The notes under the pieces are model-generated. The model made no database searches. It saw only the letters and a list, made by a program, of their open reading frames with translations, and was not told the DNA's origin. Shown one piece after another: positions 48,313 to 59,935 of a stretch of 64,000 nucleotides of DNA. The stretch comes from Atrichornis clamosus (taxonomy: Eukaryota; Chordata; Aves; Passeriformes; Menuridae). The position numbers and the translations under genes were made by a program. The first letter of the stretch is position 1, and every line of letters starts with the position of its first letter. The stretch spans positions 62,001 to 126,000 of the forward strand of contig WBMZ01008632.1 in the NCBI GenBank assembly GCA_013400975.1, in the 5' to 3' direction.

Positions 48313-51300
48313 ACATTTGATGCCTACCCTATTTGTTAGGGTAAGGCTGTTGGACCTTTCCTCTGTTTACTGCTAAGAGAGTAAATAAAATGTGAAAAAA
48401 AGGGATTAAAGTGACTATGAGTGTGTACATTTACCTACCTATCTTCCTTAATAAAACCTTCTGCACACGTACAATTTCTTCCACCACCAGATGGGCATTT
48501 TGCACATTTTGCTGATTCTGTCTACAAAAGATCTCTCACATTGAATCTTATCAACCTGATGTAGTGTAATGACATTCCTTCAATAAACATAATTTATTTT
48601 AACTTTTTTAAAAATAAAAACAGATTTTAAAACATCTTCTATGTAAAGGACAAAGAAGGACAAAGTATCCTATCCAGATGATCTCTGTAATGAACTATGA
48701 GTCTTTTCTATGCTACAGTTAGATCAATTTGTTAGGAAAAACCCAAACTAATTCAATTCATTTTGTGGTTCCAAAGTAGCCCTACTCACATCTGGCTGCA
48801 TTACAGTATAGAATAAGCCACCATGGCTGCCCTCAGCAACTGGAATGCCTGTTGTTAGCTACAAGGTCCAAACACATTGCTCATGTCAAGGCCATTTCTC
48901 TGTTCCAGAATGAAGACATCTCAGTCCTCTTGGAATTGCTTTATTTGTAATTTTCAGCAATTATTTTAATGTAGTACCTGCTGGTACTTTGGAGTAAGGA
49001 GTATTTGCTCTGTACAGATATTAACACAAACTGTGATGCAGTCTGATTTCATGCAGTTCAGTGTATGACAGTGGTATACACATGATGTATGTTAAAAGTA
49101 CTTTTCCCCTAATGGATAACAAAAGCACAAATCAAAATGGCTGGTAAGTACCACAAAGTTGGCCAGAATTATATTCAGTAAATACTCAAATTAAATTTTA
49201 TTCATTATTTTCATACAGATTTTAATATATCTTAAATTCCTAAAAAACTCATATACTTCCAAGAATCAGCATTTCCCTCTTTGCGTTACCCAGTGTACAG
49301 TTTGCCATCTTAATGTCTGGTGTCATTTAATTACTCTCAAAGCAGCAGTGACATCTTTTGTTTTCCTCATCTTTTGTATTAATAATAGAGAACCTGTATC
49401 ACTACGAGTTTCAAGATGAGCCTCTGAAAGGGGTTGTGATGTTTCTTGTGTTGACTGCATTGTATCCAATAGCCCTTTTCTGACACAGCTGCTTAGGTCA
49501 GCAGCACCTGAATTTGTATAGCCATGGACATAGTTATATGATAGAGCCTTCCTTGGCATCTCAAATCACAAACTCTTGCTAGCAGTTTAGAAGTAACACA
49601 GATCTGTCATTGACACCAGCCTTTTCAGCTATATCACCCACTTTTTTATTTTAGTGTTCATGAAGCTGACAGAATGCTCAACCTCTTCACTATGCAGCAC
49701 TGCCACTTCTAGTGAATGACAAAAGAAAAAAACTGGGGGAGATTTGAATTGAAAGTGTATTAATCATCTTTCATTTAGGAAATCAAAATAAATTAAATAA
49801 AATTATGGCTACCTTGAATAAATAGTCCACTGAGTGAAACAGTTCAATATAAATAATCTATTTTGAATCATATTTAGAATTCCTTTCAGAATTCACTTCT
49901 TACCTTCCATAATCATCTTTTAAGAATCATTTGTGGCTCAGTGATCACTTTCAGGTTCTGTTCTTTTATAGAAATGACACTGTGAAAGTCCTAAGTGGTT
50001 CTCATTGAGTTCTTAAACTAACATTGAGAGTTAAAATACCCAGAAAATAATGTACCTTTGCTTAAAACACAAGTGGGCTTGTAAGAGAGGAGAAGATCTC
50101 ATTTATTTATTTATATAAATTAGTGCCCTCATTTTCTTCTAACTTTTCTTTACACCTTTGTCTAATAGGACTCAGATGTGCTGCTTCTGACTGTTCACCA
50201 GTTTCTACAGGAACATCATTCTGGACTAAAATATTGCAGAAAAGTGCACACCTGAGGCCTGCAATTAAAACAGTTCTCTCGCACTGATGATTTGTCTGCT
50301 CTATTAGAATCCAGCTCAAATTTAGAATACTCTTCAACAAGCACAGCTACCAGCAGTTAGACGTGTAATGAATCTCTTACCTCCATAAAATTATGTTCCT
50401 GTACAGAAAAGGACTTCATCAATTCTTGTCCAAAATTATAATTTCAAACACTGAACTTCAAACCTATCTCATTTAAAAATTCACAACATTTTCAACATTA
50501 ATAGTTGATTATATAATAATTAAACTGAATCTACAACTAAGATCTAAAAACTAATGTTTCAAAATAAAACTAAAAGTTTATGGGCCAGAGTGAGCTACTT
50601 AGGACCACTGCATATTCCAAAATTGTCCTGCTTGTTAGTTTTGGAAGTAGAACTACATTACTCCAACTACAGAACGGACATAAGAAGAAATAAAGGGCTG
50701 TAATTCCTGGGTTAACACTACAAAGTTGGGCCAGTTTATTATCATCATCATTTAGTCTGACCCTTGCCACACACACCCCAACACAAGCAGTAATATGAGG
50801 TTGTACAATCTCTTAAAATCTCCTTGAAGCTGAAGCGTCAGCATTTCAGCTCCCATCCTGAAAAAGTTCCTCAAACAGTATATATCAGTCTTTTAATCTA
50901 GGAACAGACTGAAGTTAAGAAAAAAGTACTGCTCTTCTGTTTTTTAACAACCATTGATGAACTGCTTAGCTTTTTAGATAATATTTCTTTCCTTAAATTA
51001 TAATTATTAGTCTTCAAACAGGAAAACTATAAAGCAGGAAGAATATGAATAATGGAAATCCTCACTTCAAGGCACGACATTTCAACATTTTTCTGAATTG
51101 CTAAAGCATATCAAAGATAGACAATCCACCTGGAGTCTGCTCAATTTTGAATTATAGAACAAGGTCTGTAAACTCAGAAATCCTGCATGCTAATACCGTA
51201 ATTTCTATATTTTGAGAGCACATGATTTTTCCTGAGAGTATTGCAATTTTTAAATTCCACTTATAAAATCAGCAATTACTAAAAAAGATAGCATGACATT

Positions 51301-52930
51301 CCCAATTTCATTTTAATATTATTTAGTTAATTTTTATAGTACATTTATTAATGATAATCCAGGAGGAGAGCTTTTCACAAAAATCATTTTGTTAAAATTT
51401 TTTTCTGAGGAGCAGATTTCCCCGTAAGAGAAAATACTAATCATAAAATATTATTTTATATTGCAGTTTGATATATGCCAATTGTATATTTTCTTTCTAG
51501 TGTTTTCAAATGACCTATTTAACAAACAATTACTTTGCAGTGGTTTAGGATATTACTGTCCCTCAACTGAGCCACAGAAATATCTTGACTCATCTGACTT
51601 TCAAATGAACTGAACTAGAAGTATTCAAACTACTTCAGTTTTGCATAGGAGAACTTCCAGAAAAGTAGATGTAGTTGGGGGGGAAACCTTCACTCATTAA
51701 AGACACTTACATAATAATTAATTTTCCCAAATTTTCACAACAATGAACTTGTTACCTTACTTTCCAAGGAACAGTTCTAATACGTGTTTTTCTTATCTCC
51801 TAAAATTCTTTTATTTCCTGTTCCATTCATGACATAAAGCAGACGCAAGGAGACAGACATGTACTATGCTCTGATGAATAAGATAATTTTTATTGAGTCC
51901 AAAGTAAAATAATATGTATAGAATTACAAAGTATATATCAATAATGACTGAAAGACTGAAAGATTTTTTCCTAAATTTTATAGGAGAGGAAAGATAAAGC
52001 AAGAGCTTTGCAGAGTGGCTATTATTGTCTCACTTTTTTGACTTTTTTTTGGAGTATGTGAAGGTCCCAATTTCAGTAGGTCACTGTTGTCCAGTGGAAA
52101 GCCTGACAAGGGAAGACTGAGTTCCAATTCAAAAATATTTGATCAAAACTGCCTAGTATAGTTTGACCTTGTTACAATCACCTTGTTCTTTTCTTCTTTC
52201 CCCATCTGACTTTTTTTTATTTGCTGTTAATTTTTCAGAATAAATGCATAGTCTTAAATGAGCCTGCAGATCAGCATTTTACTGTTTTTCTTTTTTTTCT
52301 TTATTTTCCTTTTCCCAGAATTTCCAGAATAGCACAATGTTACTTTTGACCTAGAATAAGAGTAAAGGAGGTTACTCTTGAATAATGGTGTATACATTGA
52401 GGCTTAGAATAGCATGCCTCTTGCTGTCCTATAAAATTTTATTACTCATGGTGAATGACATATTTGAATGGCTACTGTGGGATGAATATCTTATGTTCCA
52501 ACCATGATCTGAAACTCTTTCATTTAATTTGGGTGTGGTGTCCTAGTATGCCATTTAATCTCATGGAACATTTCCAAATGGAATCCTTTAAAGAAATGCG
52601 AGGAATCACAGCACAGGACAAATGTGTTATCTGGTAAGCCTAAGAAGCAAGTAAAGCTTTCTGGAGAGAGGAGAAGAGAGCAGTGACCATCACTTATGAA
52701 ATATATGCTGAAGAAAAAGTTGGACAAACTTTATGTAGTTATGGAAGTGTCTTCTTTAATACAATGATTTGGTTACATGTGTACATATAAGTTACTAGTA
52801 AAAACTCAGTTGTGAAAATGCATCAAATTTGGCATGTCCTCCAGGCTGCTGAAGTCCTGAGAAAGTACCTTATCAGTTTAATGCTATTTGAAATTAGTAT
52901 CTTGATTTCATATTCTTTTTTTAGAATTTT

Positions 52931-53557
52931 TGTGGTGAACTGACATTGGCCAGCTGCCAGACAGCCTGACTCAGTCAGTCCCTCACTCCCATCATCCCAG
53001 GGCTGGGGAGAAAATAAGATGACAAAAGCTTATGGGTGAGGATAAAGACATGGAGATCACGTACTTCTGGAGGGAAACAGACTAGTCTTTGGGAAAATTA
53101 ATGTAATTTATTACCAATTAAAATAGATTTAAGTAGTGAGAATGCAAAAGTAAAAGGCAAACTTAAAATGACACATTTTCCCCAGGCTCACCTTCACTCC
53201 TTGGCTCCCAAATCCTGCCTGCCCCCACTCTGCCCTCAGGGATGCGGGAGGTCTGAAGGTGGTGGTCAGTGTCTGTACCAGTCCCTCTTGTCCGCTCCTG
53301 CTCCAGCATGTGCTCCTCTGCACAGGCTGCAGCTTCCTCGGGAGACACCTACCTACTCTGGTGGAGGTCTCCAGGGCAAGTGAGCCCCTTCTGTCCCTCC
53401 TCCTCCTCTCCCCTCAGCACTGGCAGGGCCATTTCTTCCCTATGCGCTCTCACCCCTCCCTGCTGGGGCTGAGGGTCTTGTCTGCACCTGGCTGTGTCTG
53501 GCCACATCTCTCCTCATGGACACACCTGCAGCCCCTGCCAGCACCTACTTTGATCAG
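52931..53557 (+). mobile_element. Endogenous retrovirus LTR, second group
   Basis: It begins TGTGGTGAACTGAC (TG terminus), then 'ggccagctgccaga', a 'ccctcactccc' block, 'gagaaaataa', 'gcttatgggtgaggataaagacatggagatcac', 'gaaacagactagtctttggg', and 'ttaatgtaatttattaccaatt', followed by a GC-rich half with repeated 'gctcctgctccagcatgtgctcctctgcacagg' type words. This is the block order of the LTR fragment at 44115 and of LTRs in other birds. The 3' limit is uncertain: the match fades near 53557, so the LTR is probably 3'-truncated. No internal retroviral genes adjoin it. Several open frames of 60 to 130 codons over its GC-rich half are by-products of base composition. Confidence 0.8.
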
Positions 53558-55324
53558 AATTGTTTTAAAAAGTTGGTTTGGGAGTAATAACAGACACATG
53601 AGCATATATATATTGGTTGAAAAAACATTATTTTTTCAAATTTTTAGAAAATTCAGTTAGTGATTATTGTGAAGTTAGAGTAGTTTTCAACATCTTAAAG
53701 GTTCAAAACACTCATCAGGTTTTACACAGGCCTTATCCCAGGAATAAAGCCACCTTTGGCCCTGCCAGCTGGCTAAGGCCCTGAACTACCTCTCCAAAGA
53801 GTTTTACCTTAGTAAAAATTCAAGAGATTTTTAAGGATATTAGTTTGGAAGATACCTTCCTCACCAGGCAGTGGCATGGAGAGGATGGTCAGAAATTTTC
53901 TGTGTCAAAGGGAACCTGTTTAATGCTTGTCTTTGTATTTGTTCCCTGGTACCACTGGGGAGGGGACACTGCCTCATGTTTATTAGGTTTCCTCAGCCAT
54001 CACATACAAAGTTTTGATTCTTCATGGAAATTATATTATATTAAATCTGGAATAATGGAAAAGTTCCACAGCAGTTGGAAATTATATCTTTTTATCTGAT
54101 AGTTGCTGGACCTATAATAAAGTCAGTTATCTGCAGGCATAGCTTTTTACCCAGTGACACCAGCATGAGTAAGAAGACAGATGCTGTACAAAATGCAATG
54201 CATTCCATGATAACATCAGCAAGCCCAGTATGCCTCTGAAATTGTGGCACAATTATTTTACAGAAATGCTAAAATATACATGAAGCAGAAGAAGACACAC
54301 TAAGCATGCTAAAATACCTACAGTTTGCTTTGTCTCAAGGGAGCATGTGTAAGAGCTTAAATCTGGCTTTACATTGCAGGTGGAAGAACAGAACCTGCCT
54401 GCACAACTCTATCCAACCCTGACCTAAGCAGAGGCATTAGAGGTCATAGAAATGCCCTTTGTCTTAATGTTTCGATCTGGTCTGTATTGCCTGAAGACAA
54501 AATAAAAGTACGTCTGCTTACACAATATTTTCAGTTGTTTTTCAGGACAACAGATTTAATGACATAAGAATGAATTAATTGACAGTCTCTCCCCCCTGTA
54601 CTCTCTGTTAATAGAAGATAATTCAAGCTGCACTTGAAAAATAGGACAGACCAGATATATTGTTCCCAATGGTACCTTAATTCTGCTGCCCTGTATAGCC
54701 ATTTTGTCCACTGAATGAAGCTGAAGTTCCATGGATAAAATAAGAAAGAAACAGACTGCCAAAGACTCTTAAAATTAAGACATTCTTGCTGATAACAAGG
54801 TGGTTGTCATGGGCCTACACAAATCACCATAAGAATACTACCATATGATTAGCATGCATACTCTCAATTTTGCTTTGAGAAAACCCCCACTGGCTTAATA
54901 CTATTTTATGTGAAATAGGTTGTGCAGGAGTATAAACAAACATATATTTCTATTGCATGTGTACTTTATTCATTATTTTGAAACTACTTACACACATGCC
55001 CTCTTCTGTACAGGACAGAAGTGTGAAGGACTCCCATGTACTTGTGGCCAGTGCAGGGGAACAAAGATACTCACTCACTCTGATTGAACTGTCTGTCAGC
55101 CTCATTTCTACACAGCAGATCCTCTTCAGGATTGGGTTTTCGCACCACCTGGGATATCTAGAGTTATATCATCCCTCTCTCTACTACTACACTCTCCTCT
55201 CCACATCTGCTTTTTTTTGTTATTTATTGCTTTCTAACAGGTGATTGGCAGAAGCCACCCTGCTTATTGTGCCACCCCATGCCAATCTCTTTGGCGCTTA
55301 GTGGTTGCTGCTTGGGTCACTAAC

Positions 55325-55365
55325 ACCTTCTGATCTCTCATCCAAAACCTTCTGATCTCTCATCC
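55325..55365. repeat. Tandem duplication of a 19-base word, 22-base period
   Basis: ACCTTCTGATCTCTCATCC occurs at 55325-55343 and again, identically, at 55347-55365. Perfect identity suggests a recent local duplication, probably by replication slippage. Confidence 0.9.
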
Positions 55366-56415
55366 CAAATCTGTTACAAGGGTGAAAAACTGTTCCACTG
55401 TGCATGTTTGTGCCTTTACAGCACATACATAATCCATCAAAACAGGGCAGATGCAGTCCAGAGCTTTTGGACACACAAATAATTCTGTGACAATTATCTT
55501 TTACCTTGTTTTCCCAGTGCGTAACAAAACCATCTAATGAATAAGAGATGGGCATATACTAGGAAGGTCTTGCTTAACTGAATGGTACTTTTGGGTAGTT
55601 TTCACCCCGATCTGTGGCTGCTTCCATCAAAACTAGATGTGGCTAAGCTCAACTTCCATTTTTCCAAGTCATCAAAACTTCTGAATACATTTCTATAAGA
55701 AAAAAACCCCAAGTACTAGTGACACTGATAGGGGTAAAATACACCTGGAAGAAAGTTTTATTAACATAGATGTACTTGGATCCTTGAACTTTTAGCTGAG
55801 GAGAGAGTCAATCAAACCAATAAAAGAAGAAGGGTACTGACTGTTACTATCTTAACTGATTGCTTTAAATGACTCAGAAAAGGACAGGGGAGTCTTTTCA
55901 AACCACAGTAGTAAATGAAGACCAGAGAATAAGGAATCCCCAGTTGTAGTTGGAGGCATGGTTGCCATCAACGTAGATCAGACTGACAGGCCAAAGCCAA
56001 AGCAGAAACAATTGTATCTCACTCAAAAAAGGAAAGATGCTTTCCAGTATTTGTTAGACTCTAGCAAACAAACAAAAATTTACAATTACAAGGAGAAAAG
56101 GATTTTTAGAACTGCTTCTGAGTTTCAATAAAACACTTTTATATATATATTTACAAGGATGATTTTTAAAGTTGATCGATGATCTCCTGAAACCTGCTAG
56201 ATTCTACAAGTTTAGGCATCAAGTTTTCTTACTTTGAAATATATGCATTATAATTGTATATTCTGAACCCATAACAGCAAATCTCGATGGAACTAAGTCA
56301 TTAACCTGAATGATATGGCTGATTTTTCTAAACATCTATTAAAAAACATTATGAGTACTTATTTATCTGCACTTTTATAAGCTCTCAGTATTGAGTCTAT
56401 TTATTTTTCTGCATC

Positions 56416-56437
56416 TAATTACTTTGCATAATGACGT
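56416..56437. promoter_or_regulatory. Possible cis-element: TAATTA, TTTGCATA and TGACGT side by side
   Basis: TAATTA (56416-56421), an octamer-like TTTGCATA (56423-56430) and TGACGT, a CRE half-site (56432-56437), lie within 22 bases. The CpG-containing CRE word is less expected by chance in AT-rich DNA. This is suggestive only. Confidence 0.15.
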
Positions 56438-57065
56438 GTTTATACTACTGGCAATTTCCTCTTTGAGAGTGAAATTATGTGTACAGTATCCATATAGATC
56501 TGATCAGAATTGAAGAGGTTAATACACAAACTATTATAAGTAAAAACTTTTTGAGGGGAAAAAAAAAAGGGTTTATACACCATTTAAAAAATTTATCAAC
56601 TTTCAAAGAATAACGGTCACATCTTTATGAGCTGGAATTTCCTTTTGAATATTCATTTAAAATAGTAATGAAGTCCTGACTGTCTTGTGGAATTTTGCTG
56701 TTCATTCCAATAGCATCAGGGATTCCTCCCGAATTCTTCAACTGAGTTTCTGTTGTTCTCTTTGTTCTAGAGACAGCTCTGGAAATCTTGTAAAGTCAAG
56801 ACTGAAGTGAGATTTCTGGTGTCTTCAGGTTTCATCCAGACCGTATGTGTGGTAAGGACAATCTTTGTGTATTGTGCTGTTCTCTTTTGGTAAATGTTAC
56901 CAAATTTAAAAAATAAATTTGTAGTAGTGAAGAGAAGGGAAAGACAATTAATTATATTCTTATTAAGATCAAAACTGAAAATGGGTTAAGGCTCAGAACA
57001 CTTATATTTTTTTCAGCCTGTTCTCATGTGCATCATTTCATTAGCTATTTGAAGCACTTTACTTT

Positions 57066-57090
57066 GTGCTTTACAAATGTGCTTTACAAA
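57066..57090. repeat. Tandem GTGCTTTACAAA, two copies
   Basis: The 12-base word occurs at 57066-57077 and 57079-57090 with identical sequence and a 13-base period. A minor slippage duplication. Confidence 0.85.
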
Positions 57091-58889
57091 CTGTTTGCAA
57101 ATAATTTTCCTTATATTCTTGTTCTGTGACAGAAGATAACCCTTACCATCTCCTTTATATTTTGCTTTGTTCCAGGACTTGGCTAAAAATGCACACCAGA
57201 TTATTTTTGTTTATAATCACATTTTTTCTTCATTCCTTTTTCCTTCTGCTCACTAAAAGCATATACACTCTAAAAGATGAGGAAACATCTTCCCCTTCAT
57301 AATCCTTGATGTAGTTCTCCTTTGAAATTAAGTCTAGTTGCATATGATAAGGTCATTCCAAGTAAACTTTTAGAAATCAAGTGCAATTTAGGATTTTGAC
57401 AAATACAACAATAATTTTTTATCTCTAGAATGAGCCTGGTATCCTCCTGTCCCCCCAGCACAGGAATTCATTTTCAGGTTGCTCTTGGGCCAATTCAACA
57501 ACGAACTGACATTACATGACATGAACTGGTATTACAAAGCAAAGAATGGGTAAATCACATCTGGAAATTATGACTGATCCCAGAACTAGAACAGAGTAGA
57601 AGTCAGTTGTTTAACTCAAAAATTGATCCATCACACAGACAGGAATAGAGGGAGGAGAAGCAGAAATTTTATTCAGGCATGCTAATACTTCTCCCTTTGA
57701 GATACTTCTGCCACTGCCCCAATATAACATCCATGAGTACTACTGTTTGTATAGATGATCTTTTTACTGGTTTTTGCCGAATACACAACACAAGAAACCT
57801 ACGCCATTATACATTAGTTATTCTCATTCTGTCATGCAACATATATGTGTTTGCAAATAAAAGTGCTGAAAACTGTGCTGGTTCCTGTTAACCATCTTTG
57901 TCTTTAGGATTATCAGTGGTGGCTTTCTCAAATATTTCGCAATGCAAGCCTGACCAAGGCATTCTGGTAGCACCTACATTATTATTAAAAGAGGGAAAAA
58001 AAGGGTAACTAAAGATAATAGTTGCTGTTCTAAAATATATCATCAGGCATATCCACCTTTTTTTTCATCCCTCTCCATTGATTTGTCAGGCAAGGAAAAA
58101 TTATAATTGATGATTTAACTGTAGCATAAGGCAATTCATTTGAAGCAACATAATAATTTACTTTTTAATTATAAATTTAAATACTCATCTTTAATTGCTG
58201 ATAGACTAATACTGCAATTTATCACTGAAACCTGTATTCCTTTTAGGTCTATGATTTTATTTCAGCTACTTGTTGATTGTTACTAGATTTTTCACAGAAA
58301 TTTAAAAGAGTTTGCAGTTAAAACACTAACAGTGAAGATACTATGAAAAAAAGAACCTAGGAGAAAAATGCAATTTATTTTAAATAATTATGAGGACAGT
58401 TTATAAAAATTCTATACAGAAAGGCTGGTGCTTTTTACATTCTCAATGTAATTTAACTACGGAAAGAATATGCCAGGAATTGTGACTTAATATTTTTGCT
58501 ACAGAACTGTGACCTATACACCTCGGGAAAAAGTTTATGTCAAAGTATTTCTTTTATAAATACATTATTGTATAGTGTGGAATAACTTCAAGTATTTCTG
58601 CTTTTCTCTACTGCATCAGTTTACAGTTTCATTTTACAGTAGTAAAATTTCAGTTTATGTTCTGCATATGTATTCCAAGATATTTTTCTTGTTGTGTTAC
58701 ATGAAATTGGGTTTGAACTGAATCTATTAACTATAAATTAATTTTGTCCATCTAAGGAAATAGTAAATGCATATGTAAATGTAAGGAATCCTTGCTGAGA
58801 AATTTGGTCTCCAATCTATGTACCTAACCAATGGCCTGAATTTGGTTTCTGCATCACAGAAATGTTGTATATGTTAAAGTATGATGGGT

Positions 58890-58982
58890 TTCTCTGCTTG
58901 AGAAGAGAGTTTGGACCAGATGACCTGCTGTGGTCCCTTCCAACCTTATTTGTTCTGTGATTCTGTGGTTCTGTGATTCTGT
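58890..58982 (+). mobile_element. CR1 LINE 3' end with tandem tail
   Basis: 'tctctgcttg', 'tttggaccagatgacctgctgtggtcccttccaacctt', then an ATTCTGTG-type tail (GTTCTGTGATTCTGTGGTTCTGTGATTCTGT) at 58952-58982. This is a textbook avian CR1 terminus, heavily 5'-truncated to about 90 bases. It carries no coding sequence. Confidence 0.93.
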
Positions 58983-59813
58983 TTGTTTTAGTGTATGTGT
59001 TGCTGAGTTACTATAGTTGTGCAACTCTATATGAGTGAGAACTTGTTTAAATAGTATTTATCCAGCTTAAAAGAACTGGGAGCTGATCATAAGGAAGCTA
59101 AAATAATTATCTAGTTATGATAAGATAAAAGGAGACACTTGTTTTCATTTCTGATCGTCATTTCTTAATTTTAACATTTACTACCAATCATTAATTATTT
59201 TTAATGTTTCTCTGAACAATATAAAAACGAGTTGGCCTCATGTTCTGTGAAAAATGAAAAAAAGTGTCAACCCAGTTTTAATACTTCAAAAGACATTTAA
59301 CTATGGTGTTAAATTTCTTCAAACCCAGATGAAAATCAGCCATATCTTCTTTGTTGCACACTTAAAACCATGCAAATCATGGCTGTAATATTCTATAAGT
59401 GGATTTAAAAAATGAGTTCATATATCTCATTTAATTGTTTTAAATGCTTACTTTGATAAATTTATTCAGAGGTCATACAGTTATTCAAGTTCTGCTGAGG
59501 TCATTTGAGTACACAGCATTCAACTTGGATGAATTCAAAACAATCATTTATAAAGATAAAGATATACACAAAAACTGCTTCATGACCTACTTGGTGACAT
59601 TTAGTTGACTAAAAAGATTAGATTGGTACTTATGCAAAGACAAATATATATTGCAGCCATCAGCACTTGCAAACAGATAAATATACTCACATATCTGTTG
59701 CACCTTTATTTCATTCTGTCCATATCTCTGGTCCTTGATGCCGTTATTATAAGTGGAAGGCATTAACTCATATACAAGAAATTAAATTTATATTAATTAT
59801 GCACTGGGAAATT
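58983..59813. other. Unique spacer between two CR1 tails
   Basis: About 0.8 kb of AT-rich DNA with no gene or repeat recognised. Confidence 0.55.
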
Positions 59814-59935
59814 ATGTGCTGTTAGATGTCAAGTGAGGGACATGGTTTAGTGGTGGACTTGGCAGTGTTAGGTTAATGCTTGGGCTTGATGATCTTACAG
59901 GTCTTTTCCAAGCCAGTTGATTCCATGATTCTGTG
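59814..59935 (+). mobile_element. CR1 LINE 3' end, different subfamily
   Basis: 'gagggacatggtttagtggtggacttggcagtgttaggttaatg' followed by 'gggcttgatgatcttacaggtcttttccaa' and a tail 'gattccatgattctgtg'. The 'gacatggtttagtggtggacttgg' form marks a subfamily different from the 58890 copy. Only the last 120 bases or so remain. A minus-strand open frame (59812-60042) over it is antisense and not a gene. Confidence 0.92.

Larger units (their letters stand above)
45753..52930. other. Mostly unique AT-rich DNA with simple repeats, no firm gene
   Basis: About 7 kb. It holds a speculative exon (46468-46674), short inverted repeats (46701-46748) and three simple repeats (46981, 47658, 48279). Otherwise no gene or transposon is recognised. 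Confidence 0.5.
53558..58889. other. Unique AT-rich DNA, no gene seen
   Basis: About 5.3 kb with no recognised gene. It contains two short tandem duplications (55325 and 57066) and a small cluster of homeodomain/POU/CRE words at 56416. Confidence 0.55.

Noticed and set aside
53129..53660. Several overlapping open frames of 60-130 codons on both strands
   Set aside because: They lie in the GC-rich half of an LTR and reflect its base composition.
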